DNA of 64,000 nt from CAZSHG01 sp964606695 [NCBI: uncultured bacterium] (GCA_964606695.1 CAZSHG010000011.1:29835-93834), one strand, 5' to 3'; shown: positions 6,396 through 15,413, counted from the stretch's first letter. Notes: generated by a model not told the origin, from the letters alone. Numbers and translations are program-made.

Positions 6396-9350
6396 TTATT
6401 CATCTTCGGGAGCTACCTTTTCGCGTTGGATTCGCGCAATCGTATTCCGGCATCTTTGTTTTATAATAGCCGATGGGTCGTTTTTAGAGATATATTCCAA
6501 ATCTTCGAGAGCGAGTTCGTAATCGTCCATACGCCAATATACGTTTATAGCTGTATTTCTTATTTCTTCATATTCATCCTCTCGCGCGAGACGCCTTAAT
6601 CCAGCGATTACTTCAGGATTTCTTGATAATCCTAAATGGTAAACCGCCCTTACCCTGAGCTTTTCGTTTCCCTGACCCAACGCAATTTCGAGAAGCGCAG
6701 GTTCTCCCATTCCATTATCGACATACTTTAAGGCTTCTACGGTCAAGAATTTGTATTTAATATTATCGGAATCTAACAATCCCAGAAGAGTATCGAGGTC
6801 GTCGTGAAAAACTTTTCCGAGGGTGTATCCATCCAGGCCATAATTGGTTGCGAAATTCCAGACTAATGTTTTCAGGGTATCGCCTTTGTAATCGTAGTAT
6901 TTCGCAATTGCCATAAGCGCTTCACCGCCGACGCCATAAGCGGTGTCGTTGATGAAAGGAACCAGATGTTTGAGAATATCCGGGTCGCCGATTGCTCCTA
7001 ACGCCCGAATCGCTTCGTGTCGAGCCTGAACGTTGGTCGTATCTTCTACTACTTTCATCAAATTTGGTATCGTTCTTACGTCTTTGAGGTCGCCGGAAGC
7101 ATCGATTGCCGCCCTTTGGACTCGGCGGTTAGTGTCGAGGATAAACGGGATTATTTGAAGTGTTATTGTAGTATCCGCCAATAATCCTAAAGCTGTAATA
7201 GCAGGTTCCACGACAGCCGGATTTTTACTATCGAGGGATTTCACAAGATAAGGTTCCGCAGGATTGCCGAATCTATAAAAAACCCATGTGAGATAAGGGG
7301 CTTTCTCAATCAGATGGTTATACAACGGTTCTATTACCGACGTATCGCCCATTTCAAGTAGTCTATCTAAACAAGGGCAACCGATATCCATATCGCACTC
7401 ATGGGAACAATTGATTAAGTAGCCGATTGCGGAAGCCGTATCGCCGTATCTGATGTAATGCTCCGGCATATCGAAACCCCAGTAACCTTCCGTGTGTTTC
7501 TCTTCGATAGCTTTAATCAAAGGCAATGCGCAAGGTTGATCGATTGAATCCACGGCCTCGAGTAAGGCGTCGATTAAATCGTATTTCTCAAATTCCCAAT
7601 ATATAGAATCCCGAGTCGAAGTGAATTCGCGAGTATAATAACTACTATCTGTGAACGGTATGAGATAAGGGATAGTAGCACAGTCTTTCTTATACCCAAG
7701 TGTTTTTATTGCCCAGATTCTTGTTTTCGGTTCATTCAAGTATGTGGCAATCGATTCAATCGGGCCGTTTGCATCGATTTTCATTAATGAGGATTTCGCG
7801 GAATTAGTGAGCCTACTTCTCTCATGCCCGGCGGCATATTTCTGCAATATCGGAATTGCGCTTTCATCTCCTATCTCGCCCAATGCTATTAAACCTTGAT
7901 TCCTTGAGGCGGTTGCCGCACTGGGGGTTTCAAATTCCTTGTCTTCCCAATTAATCATTTTAATAATTGGTTCGACCGCTCTCGGATCTCCGGTTACACC
8001 GAGGCTTCGGATTGTTTCGTTCATATTCGGTTCTTTATTTAGTAGAGCTTGAATAAGCCGCTCGACTACCGATGTATTTTTATGTAATGCGAGAATCCAC
8101 CTTGCTTGCATCGCCGCAAGACTCGAATCTTCTTCCGACGCAATTTCCTCGAAGAACCAATCCAATGAACAAGCTTCGCAAGAACTCAGTATCTTAATGG
8201 CAAATCGACGGGTGTTATCATCCGGGTCGTTTTTGGATAAATCCATCAATTTTTCGATATATTCGGTATTCTCTCCCTCCTGGAATATTTCACGATTCCC
8301 CCCTTGCCTAAAGAGAAGGGCTAAGGCGGCATGACGTCTTTCTGAAACCGGAGAATCTAACTGAGATATGTAATATGGATATGCCGGAGAATTGTCGCAC
8401 ATGAAATAATAGAACTCCCATTTGCCAGAATTGAATGCACCGAGCGATCCCCATCCCAGATAAACCTCGAATAACTCCGCGATTGCGGAGGAATCGCCGG
8501 CCTGTGCCATTAGTTGCAATATCGGCATCCGATCGTCGCCCTCGTGATTCTCGAGTTTTTTCCTTAATTTCTCAATATCTACGACGTTCAGTAACGCGTC
8601 TTTTTCCCAGTAAAGTTCTTGGTAATGGAAAAAGGCCTCCGCCAACTTGAATTCTTCTATTGTTCCGGTTTCTATTTTCTCGATAAGAAATGTCCTACAG
8701 TTATCTCGATGAACGAACCCACATTTAATCCCGTATTTACATACTCCGTGTTCTAAAGAGGTCGAATCCGTAAGGGCATAGAAAAATAGAGCTTTCAGTG
8801 CATCGAAATTTCCCAGCTCTCTTAATGCGGTTACGGCATAAGACCTTGTCTCGTCATCGTAGAGCATATTGTCGATATAAGCGACGCCCGTATCGCCACA
8901 ATGCGCTATCAGTTTGTAAGCGTTTTCTGGAAAAGTATCGATCATCGGGATGAAAAGAGGTAAGTCTTCGTCAGTGAGGGCACATCTTAGTGCAATATAA
9001 GCGCGATCATACTTGCTGTCAGTAATTAAAGGGATTAGTAGTGGTATAAATCGTCTATCACCGAATGAACTTATACCGAGACACATTCTACTCAGGATTT
9101 CTTTGTCTTCGATCTCAGGAAGAATAAAAAGGAAAGCGTCAGCGAGGTTGGAATCGGGTTCTTCTAAAACCTTATAAGCTCTTCCCCTTATTGTATAATC
9201 GACAGTATAGCAGTTATCCACCGCCCATCTGACCATCTTGATTTGTCCCTGAAACAGGCTATCCTGAACGGCTAACGTATCGTTTTGGGCGAAAATAAAA
9301 TTGGAAGTGATAACTAAAATAAATATCGTAATATAAACCGAATTTCTCAT
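6396..9350 (-). CDS. Secreted HEAT-repeat protein, 984 residues
   Basis: An N-terminal signal peptide (about residues 1-21, ending in FIFA-Q) is followed by an almost continuous series of ~30-residue HEAT/PBS-lyase-like repeats. Recurring elements include ALRELGNFDALKAL, SLGVTGDPRAVEPIIKMI, ALGEIGDESAIPIL, ALGAIGDPDILKHL and HLGLSRNPEVIAGL. The repeats form an alpha-solenoid for protein binding. No sorting domain is visible at the C-terminus, so it is probably periplasmic. GGGGTG precedes the ATG. Its gene leads a two-gene unit with the glycosyltransferase at 4722-6365. Catalytic residues of phycocyanin lyases are not expected here; the role is inferred to be scaffolding. Confidence 0.8.
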   Translation of the reverse strand: MRNSVYITIFILVITSNFIFAQNDTLAVQDSLFQGQIKMVRWAVDNCYTVDYTIRGRAYKVLEEPDSNLADAFLFILPEIEDKEILSRMCLGISSFGDRRFIPLLIPLITDSKYDRAYIALRCALTDEDLPLFIPMIDTFPENAYKLIAHCGDTGVAYIDNMLYDDETRSYAVTALRELGNFDALKALFFYALTDSTSLEHGVCKYGIKCGFVHRDNCRTFLIEKIETGTIEEFKLAEAFFHYQELYWEKDALLNVVDIEKLRKKLENHEGDDRMPILQLMAQAGDSSAIAELFEVYLGWGSLGAFNSGKWEFYYFMCDNSPAYPYYISQLDSPVSERRHAALALLFRQGGNREIFQEGENTEYIEKLMDLSKNDPDDNTRRFAIKILSSCEACSLDWFFEEIASEEDSSLAAMQARWILALHKNTSVVERLIQALLNKEPNMNETIRSLGVTGDPRAVEPIIKMINWEDKEFETPSAATASRNQGLIALGEIGDESAIPILQKYAAGHERSRLTNSAKSSLMKIDANGPIESIATYLNEPKTRIWAIKTLGYKKDCATIPYLIPFTDSSYYTREFTSTRDSIYWEFEKYDLIDALLEAVDSIDQPCALPLIKAIEEKHTEGYWGFDMPEHYIRYGDTASAIGYLINCSHECDMDIGCPCLDRLLEMGDTSVIEPLYNHLIEKAPYLTWVFYRFGNPAEPYLVKSLDSKNPAVVEPAITALGLLADTTITLQIIPFILDTNRRVQRAAIDASGDLKDVRTIPNLMKVVEDTTNVQARHEAIRALGAIGDPDILKHLVPFINDTAYGVGGEALMAIAKYYDYKGDTLKTLVWNFATNYGLDGYTLGKVFHDDLDTLLGLLDSDNIKYKFLTVEALKYVDNGMGEPALLEIALGQGNEKLRVRAVYHLGLSRNPEVIAGLRRLAREDEYEEIRNTAINVYWRMDDYELALEDLEYISKNDPSAIIKQRCRNTIARIQREKVAPEDE

Positions 9351-9518
9351 ATCGATTCACCCCACAAAAATGCAAACCAGTCTTCAATAATCTAATTTAA
9401 ACAATTATCTTCGATAAATCAAACCATTACGCTAATAATTCACGGACAATTATTTTTTAACAATTGAAATATATTAATAATTGAATATAATGATTGGAAC
9501 TCGAACTTAAGGAGCATT

Positions 9519-9929
9519 ATGGACGAAGAAAAAAGAATATCGATCGTGGTCTCGAAAAACTCTTTCGAGGCGGCTATGGAGGCGATGATAATAGCATCTA
9601 CCGCGGCGACTTTCGTCGATAAGGTGGATTTGTTTTTCACTTTCTGGGGGATCAAGCTGATTACCGTAGGCTACAAACCCAAACTCGGCGGGATTATGGC
9701 TCCCTTTACCTTCATGATGCGACGCAAGATGAAAAAGCAGGGCGTCCAGTCTTTCGAGGAACTACGCGACGTTTGCCGGGAAATGGGCGTCAATTTCTAT
9801 GCCTGTAGCACCAGCATGGATTTGATGGGAATCGGCGAAGAAGATTTAATCGAGGGCGCGGAGATCGCCGGCGCGAGTGCTTTCCTCGGCAAGGCAATCG
9901 GTTCGGAAACGCAGTTGTTTATTGGGTAG
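9519..9929 (+). CDS. DsrE2-like family protein
   Basis: A 136-residue protein of the DsrE/DsrF-like fold in its DsrE2-type branch. It begins with RISIVVSKNSFEAAMEAMIIASTAA, has the VDLFFTFWGIKLI strand, and near residue 105 the conserved FYACSTSMDLMGI, whose Cys is the likely persulfide-carrying or redox residue. A hydrophobic helix-like stretch in the N-terminal half is usual for this branch. Family members are found with sulfurtransferases and sulfur-oxidation genes, but none is adjacent here. AAGGAG lies 5 bp before the ATG. A second, shorter DsrE protein is encoded at 59937-60290. Confidence 0.8.
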   Translation: MDEEKRISIVVSKNSFEAAMEAMIIASTAATFVDKVDLFFTFWGIKLITVGYKPKLGGIMAPFTFMMRRKMKKQGVQSFEELRDVCREMGVNFYACSTSMDLMGIGEEDLIEGAEIAGASAFLGKAIGSETQLFIG

Positions 9930-9989
9930 TTAATTTCTTAGAGTAGTGTTTCGGAGTTCATCCCGCTGAATTGTCTTAATCAACGCTAT

Positions 9990-10190
9990 TTAATCCGCTA
10001 TAAGGTTATCGATGTCGCCCGATTTCGTCTGGCCGGAGGAATACTCCGCCTCGGTATTCTCGGCGTTAGCTATTATTTCCGAACGACGATCTTCGATTAG
10101 CCAGGATTTCAGTAGGGCGGCTAATTCGCGTTTGGCCTCGTCATCGAGTTCTCTTACTTCATCGACTATTTCAGCAAATGTATTTGGCAT
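9990..10190 (-). CDS. Orphan antitoxin-like small protein
   Basis: A 66-residue acidic protein whose N-terminal half (FAEIVDEVRELDDEAKRELAALLKSWL) resembles the two-helix start of small antitoxins of the addiction-module type, with the phrase about checking 'L..E...EL..LL' common in such proteins. A GAGGT ribosome site precedes the ATG. No toxin is encoded on either side: downstream is the convergent DsrE2-like gene and upstream is the FeoB-associated peptide. It could be a toxin-less remnant or a chromosomal anti-addiction gene. The assignment rests on sequence style only. Confidence 0.55.
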   Translation of the reverse strand: MPNTFAEIVDEVRELDDEAKRELAALLKSWLIEDRRSEIIANAENTEAEYSSGQTKSGDIDNLIAD

Positions 10191-10243
10191 ATCAAACCTC
10201 GATAATTATCGATTATGGTCTCGGGCAGAAAATCGGCTGACTC

Positions 10244-10420
10244 CTATCGTGTATCATCTGGAGTTTGGACGTTGCTATTCTCCTTATTCTCCGGATTTAT
10301 CGGGCAGGCATCGGAGAATGGGCAGGAGGCGCAGGTATCGCGTTTAGTATCGCGCCGAATGCGGAAAAGGAAATAAACCAGACCCACGAGAAGTGCCAAT
10401 ATGGGGATCAACCAACCCAT
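10244..10420 (-). CDS. FeoB-associated Cys-rich membrane protein
   Basis: A 58-residue protein beginning 1 bp after the feoB stop (TGATATG). It has one N-terminal membrane helix (MGWLIPILALLVGLVYFLF), a basic stretch, and then CASCPFSDACP, the closely spaced cysteine motif typical of the small FeoB-associated peptides (PF12669 type). Position directly downstream of feoB supports the call. Family members are thought to assist ferrous iron transport, perhaps binding iron at the cytoplasmic mouth of FeoB. The Asp/Asn-rich tail is unremarkable. Confidence 0.85.
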   Translation of the reverse strand: MGWLIPILALLVGLVYFLFRIRRDTKRDTCASCPFSDACPINPENKENSNVQTPDDTR

Positions 10421-10421
10421 A

Positions 10422-12455
10422 TCACTGAAATCCTAAAAGTTTGCCGCCCCAATAGACCAGAGTGGCCAAAATCCATGCCAGGCCGGTGTTGAAGGCTATC
10501 GAGAAGAGCGCCCATTTCCAGGTGCCGGTTTCCTTTTTGATCGCGGCGATTGTCGCTATGCAGGGCGTGTAAACGAGAGTGAAAATCATGAAAGCGTAAG
10601 CCGAAAGCGGAGTATAGAGTTTCCCCAGAGCATCGACCAGGTTGGCGTTATCGCCGGAAACCGCCAGCACCGCCAATGTCGCTACCACTATCTCTTTCGC
10701 GATGAAACCGAATAGCAGTGATACCGCTCCCCGCCAATCCGAGCCGAAAACGCGGACAATTGGCGCGAAGATCTTGCCTATTTGACCTGCTAACGAACTT
10801 TCCGAGGCGTATTCGACTCCCGGTGGCAAGCTTCCAAGCGCCCATATCACTATCGAACCCACGAGAATCACCGTCCCGGCCTTTTTGACGAAAGCGTAAG
10901 CACGTTCCCAGGTGTGAAGAAAAATCCCTTTCAGCGCGGGGACGTGATAGGGTGGAAGTTCCATAACGAAAGGCGTGGAAAGGCCTTTGAACAGGATCAT
11001 CTTGAGTGCTTTCGCGGCTAAAATCGAGACCGCGATGCTCAGGAAATACATAGAAAACAGGATCAAGCCGTGGTTCGATTCGAATAATGCCGATGTGAAC
11101 AGCACGAATACCGGGACTCTCGCGCTACACAGCACGAAGGGGAGGATTAGAATTGTCAGAAGGCGATCCTCGCGGTTTTCCAGCGTTCGTGTGGACATCA
11201 CCGCAGGCACAGTGCATCCGAAACCGATTATAATAGGGATGAAGCTTTTGCCGTGAAGGCCGAATTTATGCATGATCTTGTCCATAAGGAAAGCCGCACG
11301 TGCCATGTATCCCGAGTCCTCGAGAATCGCCACGAAGAAGAACAGTATAATGATGTTCGGGAGAAAAACCAGCACTCCACCGACGCCCGCCAATGCGCCG
11401 TCCACGACCATCGAAATTAACGTCTCGGAAATGCCCGCCGATTGCATCAAGCAGGTCAGCCACTCACCCAGATGTTCGAACAGCACTTCGATCCAGCTCA
11501 TCGGGTAAGCGCCGAGTGTGAATGTCGCCCAGAATATAACGAACATTATCGTAGCGAAAATCGGGATGCCGAAAAAGCGGTTGAGAAGGACGTCGTCGAT
11601 ATGGTCGGTGGCTGTGGGGTCGTCGTGGTGAGGGTCGCTGACGACCTCATGGTAAATTCCGCTGGCCCAGCCGTGGCGCATGTTCGCCAGCACCGATTCG
11701 CCGTCAAGACCCAGGCGGGATTCCATCTTCAAACGTATTTTATCGACCTCTTTGCGGATTCGCTTCGAATCGGGTTCCGCGGTAAGTATCATCTCCTTTA
11801 TTTCCGTGTCGTTGGCCAGTAGCGATGCCGCCAGATATCGGCTGGTGTGGCATTTGAGCGCGAAAGGCGGCGCGGCGGAGATGGAATTCTCGACTTCCTG
11901 AATGGCTTTCTCCGCGACACGCCCGTAATTCAACGGCACCGGGCAGTAATCTCGCTTGGAGACATCGATGATACTCGTTATTAGCTCATCGATACCTTTT
12001 CCCACTCGTGCAACGGTCGGAATCACCGGCGCGCCTACTAAAGTGGATAGTTTATCGATGTTGATTTCGATATCGCGCGCTTTTGCGATGTCGATCATGT
12101 TCAGCGCGATTACAAGTGGAAGGTCGAGTTCAACCAACTGCGCCACCAGATACAGGTTTCGCTCAAGATTCGCGGCATCCACAACAACGCAGACGACGTC
12201 GGGGCGTTCAAAGAGAAGATAATCCCGCGCGACACGCTCGTCGGGGGAATATGGGGAGAGTGAATACGTTCCCGGCAGGTCGATTATTTCGAGTTCGTGG
12301 TCATCGAGTTTTCGATAACCGACGACCTTCTCGATAGTCACTCCTGGCCAGTTGCCCACGTGTTGCGACATTCCGGTCAGTTCGTTGAAAACCGAGGTCT
12401 TGCCGGAATTGGGATTGCCGGTCAGAGCGACTCGTATTTTTTCCTTAGCGCTCAT
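10422..12455 (-). CDS. feoB: Ferrous iron transporter FeoB
   Basis: A 677-residue protein with an N-terminal GTPase domain: G1 GNPNSGKTS (13-21), G2 within NWPGVTIE (35-42), G3 DLPGTYSL (59-66) and G4 NMID (about 119). A helical GDI-like region follows. The membrane part has two Gate/nucleoside-recognition domains, including the conserved GFGCTVPAVMSTRTLENREDR-type segment and a C-terminal YTPCIATIAA motif. Both cysteines considered part of the iron path are present. It imports Fe(II) across the inner membrane. It is encoded 36 bp downstream of feoA and 1 bp upstream of the FeoB-associated peptide, so all three form one operon, controlled by the palindrome at 12825-12842. Confidence 0.97.
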   Translation of the reverse strand: MSAKEKIRVALTGNPNSGKTSVFNELTGMSQHVGNWPGVTIEKVVGYRKLDDHELEIIDLPGTYSLSPYSPDERVARDYLLFERPDVVCVVVDAANLERNLYLVAQLVELDLPLVIALNMIDIAKARDIEINIDKLSTLVGAPVIPTVARVGKGIDELITSIIDVSKRDYCPVPLNYGRVAEKAIQEVENSISAAPPFALKCHTSRYLAASLLANDTEIKEMILTAEPDSKRIRKEVDKIRLKMESRLGLDGESVLANMRHGWASGIYHEVVSDPHHDDPTATDHIDDVLLNRFFGIPIFATIMFVIFWATFTLGAYPMSWIEVLFEHLGEWLTCLMQSAGISETLISMVVDGALAGVGGVLVFLPNIIILFFFVAILEDSGYMARAAFLMDKIMHKFGLHGKSFIPIIIGFGCTVPAVMSTRTLENREDRLLTILILPFVLCSARVPVFVLFTSALFESNHGLILFSMYFLSIAVSILAAKALKMILFKGLSTPFVMELPPYHVPALKGIFLHTWERAYAFVKKAGTVILVGSIVIWALGSLPPGVEYASESSLAGQIGKIFAPIVRVFGSDWRGAVSLLFGFIAKEIVVATLAVLAVSGDNANLVDALGKLYTPLSAYAFMIFTLVYTPCIATIAAIKKETGTWKWALFSIAFNTGLAWILATLVYWGGKLLGFQ

Positions 12456-12491
12456 CTAAATAGAATTCGTTGCAATTATACTTGTCAACTC

Positions 12492-12815
12492 CTAATCGAA
12501 CCATTTCTTTAGCCAGTGCCAGGGGCGGCGATGCTTCCTTCCTTTTCCATGATGCCCGTGCCCGTGTCCACGATGGAATCCGGGATGATGCTGAACCGGT
12601 TCAACTTCAATCATCCTCGCCTCGCCGGGACGAAGAGAAACCAATGTTCCGCGCACTCTTATTTCAAAAGGACCTCCGCCGGGCGCGCGACGCATCATAA
12701 AAACTCTGGTGCCGGGGACCAGCCCGAAATCCATCAATCGCGAACGAATACGACCGCTTCCCAGCACCGCTGTTATCTCCGCCATTTCGCCTATATTTAA
12801 TTCATCTAATTTCAT
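12492..12815 (-). CDS. feoA: FeoA with histidine-rich C-terminal tail
   Basis: Residues 1-75 form the SH3-like FeoA domain (LNIGEMAEITAVLG, MDFGLVPGTRVFMMRRAPGGGPFEIRV, LVSLRPGEARMIEV), the partner required for FeoB activity in the cytoplasm. The protein is 107 residues rather than the usual ~75. The extra 30 residues are very rich in His, Gly and basic residues (HHPGFHRGHGHGHHGKGRKH), a probable metal-binding tail. It heads the feo operon, just downstream of a perfect 18-bp palindrome. The ribosome site is weak (GAGAAA before ATG). Confidence 0.95.
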   Translation of the reverse strand: MKLDELNIGEMAEITAVLGSGRIRSRLMDFGLVPGTRVFMMRRAPGGGPFEIRVRGTLVSLRPGEARMIEVEPVQHHPGFHRGHGHGHHGKGRKHRRPWHWLKKWFD

Positions 12816-12824
12816 TTTCTCAAT

Positions 12825-12842
12825 AGTTAAGTTAACTTAACT
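12825..12842. promoter_or_regulatory. 18-bp perfect palindrome, probable iron-regulator operator
   Basis: AGTTAAGTTAACTTAACT is self-complementary. It lies 9 bp before the feoA start and overlaps the expected transcription start of the promoter at 12850-12877. Its layout resembles DtxR/IdeR/MntR-type operators (two TTAAC-like half-sites), so an Fe- or Mn-loaded DtxR-family repressor is the best guess; a Fur box is less likely. No such regulator is encoded in the window. Confidence 0.7.
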
Positions 12843-12849
12843 TCAAATT

Positions 12850-12877
12850 AATATACGTATTGTTCTAAATTTCGCAA
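12850..12877 (-). promoter_or_regulatory. Candidate feo promoter
   Basis: On the minus strand TTGCGA (12877-12872), a 16-bp spacer and TATATT (12855-12850). The predicted start falls inside or next to the palindromic operator at 12825-12842, the expected geometry for repression. Confidence 0.5.
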
Positions 12878-12904
12878 TAGAAAATTCTCTTTTATTTATT
12901 GAAA

Positions 12905-12932
12905 AGCAAAAAGGCGGCCAAAAAGCCGCCTT
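12905..12932 (-). terminator. Terminator of the Omp28-like gene
   Basis: On the minus strand AAGGCGGC pairs with GCCGCCTT around a short loop, followed by TTTTTGC. It lies 30 bp past the stop of the gene at 12962-14956. Confidence 0.75.
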
Positions 12933-12961
12933 GCTATTGTTAAATAAGAGTTTTCCCGATA

Positions 12962-14956
12962 CTATTTCGTCAGCAATATCTTCCTCGTAGTCGATTTTTC
13001 CCCTACTGTAAGGCGCGCCAGATATACTCCGGTAGGCGCGTCAGACGGTCGCCATGTGATAGAATGAACGCCCGCATCCAAAGCCTCGTCGATGACTTTC
13101 GCGACTCTTCTGCCTGTCAGGTCGAAAATTTCCAGCTCGACATCCGCCTTCGCGCCAGATTCGAACTCGAACTTCACCGCCGCGTTGAACGGATTCGGCG
13201 AGACGCTGAGCAGAATGGCCTTTTCGGGCAACTCGGTTTCTTCGACCCCCACCGTCCCATAGCGAAGGTATTGCAGAATCATCTCCATGTAATTTTCTCG
13301 ATTGGTCGCGTCCCCTATTCCCTCCCAGCCGAAAGCCAGATAGACCAGCCGGTAAGTGCCGTCGTAAACCACACCCGCGCCGGGGTTGCCGGAGGTCTCA
13401 TATTGCATCGCCAGAAGGCCACCGGCGGTGGCAGAAATTTCACTCGAATATGACGGTGAGAAAACCGCGCCATCCCCCGTGAAAAGCTCGTAGGTATGCC
13501 CCACGAAAGGCCCGCCAGTCGAGCCGAAGACAGTGTTCTCGTCCGAATCATCCGAGATATAACTCGCCTTGAAATAGCTCTCATACCACGGACTAACATC
13601 CGGATAAGTGACATTGCAATAGTATCCCAGATCCTGGCTTGAGAAGAATAGTTTACCTCCACCATCGAGGTAATCGGATATTGCCGTAAGATCGGAATTG
13701 TCGATTATACTCGAGTAATCCTCGCTGGTAAACCATATTACTAATTCGTAGTTGGCCATTTCGCTGGCGGATATGGCGGCAAGAGATCGATCATGAGTAT
13801 AATAGGCCTCTCCAAGGGCGTCCAGAGCCGCTTCGTAGTATGTCTCGTAAGAATCGCCGGTGTCGTCGTCGATGAGAAGAATCGCGTTCTGAGTGACGAC
13901 GTATCGAACAGTCTCGGTCTCGCCGCTACCGTTGGATTTTATCTGAAGATCGATTAAAGCCACGCCGTCGCCGACCGTATTCACCTCGATCGAAACGTCA
14001 GTCGAATCGCCGGAATCCACGGACGCCACTACCGAATCGGAATGGGTCGTGCCGCCGACGTCCAGAGTCGCGCTCCACGCGCCCGGCATGTCCTTGATCA
14101 TCTTGAAAACGTAAGTATCGTTGCTATTGCCTACGTTCTTGAATTTGTCGCCGGCCAGCGTGACGGTCCCATCGGATGTCAGCGATTGGGTATGAATTCC
14201 GCGCCAGTAGAGCCATTTGTAATCCTGCGGCCACCACGTCCAGAAGGCGGAAACCACCGTGTAAGCGGTAGTCGCGGCGGACATATCCTGCACCCAGACT
14301 ACGATTTTCATGTCTTCGGTGACATATGTCCCGCCGTCCCAGGTGTAGGCGAAGCTGAAATGCTGGGTGCCAACGCTTGTGAGGCTTATCGTCTGGCCGG
14401 ATGTGCTCGGTAACAGGTCGCGGAGGACGTTGTTATGAAGATTCTCCCCGTTCGGTGCAGAATAAACATTGTTCGATTGAGTTATGCACGCGAAAAGCCT
14501 GTAGCTTCCAGATGTGCTCGAGTGGACGTTCACGTCGATTTCGATATTCGAGCCGGAAACCCCGACGTCGAAGGAAATAGGCGCTTCGGAACGTGTCATG
14601 GCGAGACGGTCGGCGATAGAATCCGGTGCCGTGCTCCATGAGTTTAGCAATGCGCCGCCGACAGCGGTAGATGGGACGCCGGAGATGCTGTAATGACCTG
14701 ATCTCGACGCCATATCTGTGGTATTATATGTATAAAAGGGATCACCGCTGGTCGGGCCGCTGGTATGCACCTGAACGACCGCAAGTTCCGGGCCGTAGTA
14801 TTCCGCGAGATTATTCGTCATCACGCCGTTCGGAGGGCAATAGCCGCATCCGTGATTCGTGAACCTCTCCATAAACGCCGCCTGCCGCCTGATCGCGAAT
14901 GCGCTAATCGAAATTAATAGAATTAAAACAAGGATGGTTAATACTCGGCGATTCAT
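12962..14956 (-). CDS. Omp28-like exported protein with C-terminal sorting domain
   Basis: A 664-residue exported protein. Signal peptide (about 1-21, ending SAFA), then a thioredoxin-fold-like Omp28 region with FTNHGCGYCPPNG (a CxxC pair) and SISGVPSTAVGG. The middle part (about 370-560) has a Rossmann-like stretch starting ILLIDDDTGDSYE and containing YELVIWFTSEDY. The last ~85 residues are a type IX-like sorting domain: SVSPNPFNAAVKFEFE, LEIFDLTGRRVAKV, WRPSDAPTGVYLARL and a terminal Lys. It would be exported to the periplasm by Sec and then to the surface by a Por-type system. Start chosen at the ATG with AGGAGG 6 bp upstream. Redox function of the CxxC is inferred. Confidence 0.85.
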   Translation of the reverse strand: MNRRVLTILVLILLISISAFAIRRQAAFMERFTNHGCGYCPPNGVMTNNLAEYYGPELAVVQVHTSGPTSGDPFYTYNTTDMASRSGHYSISGVPSTAVGGALLNSWSTAPDSIADRLAMTRSEAPISFDVGVSGSNIEIDVNVHSSTSGSYRLFACITQSNNVYSAPNGENLHNNVLRDLLPSTSGQTISLTSVGTQHFSFAYTWDGGTYVTEDMKIVVWVQDMSAATTAYTVVSAFWTWWPQDYKWLYWRGIHTQSLTSDGTVTLAGDKFKNVGNSNDTYVFKMIKDMPGAWSATLDVGGTTHSDSVVASVDSGDSTDVSIEVNTVGDGVALIDLQIKSNGSGETETVRYVVTQNAILLIDDDTGDSYETYYEAALDALGEAYYTHDRSLAAISASEMANYELVIWFTSEDYSSIIDNSDLTAISDYLDGGGKLFFSSQDLGYYCNVTYPDVSPWYESYFKASYISDDSDENTVFGSTGGPFVGHTYELFTGDGAVFSPSYSSEISATAGGLLAMQYETSGNPGAGVVYDGTYRLVYLAFGWEGIGDATNRENYMEMILQYLRYGTVGVEETELPEKAILLSVSPNPFNAAVKFEFESGAKADVELEIFDLTGRRVAKVIDEALDAGVHSITWRPSDAPTGVYLARLTVGEKSTTRKILLTK

Positions 14957-15140
14957 TTTTTCCTCCTGTTTACCGTTCGGTAGTATCATATTACAAAATA
15001 TCCATGGTGATGTGATTATCAAGCTATTTTTTTTACTTGAAAGCCCATAGGCGGCATTTTTTCTTCGATTCAACCACCTGTTTGCACGATAAATTTCCTC
15101 CCGGAAAACGATTTCCGTGACGTTTCCGTAGATTAGCCGT

Positions 15141-15413
15141 TTACACATGACGTTTCTTTAGTTACATGAGTCGATTCCCAGGTTACAAGAGCTGAATTCC
15201 ACGTTGCAGGAACTGTTTCCCACGTTACATGAGACGATTCCCACGTTACATACGACGATTTCCAGTTGGGAAACGTCTCGTGCAACCTGGGAAATGCCTC
15301 ATGTAAGGTAGGAAACGTCTTTTGCAACCTGGGAAATGCCTTATGTAACCCGGGAATTGCCTCATGCAAGCCGAAAAGTGCCTTGTGCAATACGAGAAAT
15401 AGCTCTTGTAATG
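15141..15413. repeat. 21-bp-period intergenic array with central inversion
   Basis: Thirteen imperfect 21-bp units with no indels. Six units (15141-15266) read approximately TTACATGAGACGATTCCCACG; the next seven (15267-15413) read TGGGAAATGCCTCATGTAACC, its reverse complement, so the array switches orientation between 15266 and 15267 and could fold into one very long imperfect hairpin. Because 21 is a multiple of 3, long frames with 7-residue repeats appear on both strands, but none has a ribosome site and they are not annotated as genes. The array lies in a 662-bp gap upstream of the Omp28-like gene. The rest of this gap (14957-15140, 15414-15571) shows nothing else apart from degenerate flanking units. 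Confidence 0.85.

Noticed and set aside
10012-10347. Plus-strand frames opposite the orphan antitoxin and the FeoB-associated peptide
   Set aside because: Both minus-strand genes have ribosome sites and known motifs; the plus frames are low-complexity shadows.
15141-15413. CRISPR array
   Set aside because: Units are only 21 bp with no spacer-repeat alternation, the orientation flips in the middle, and no cas gene is nearby.
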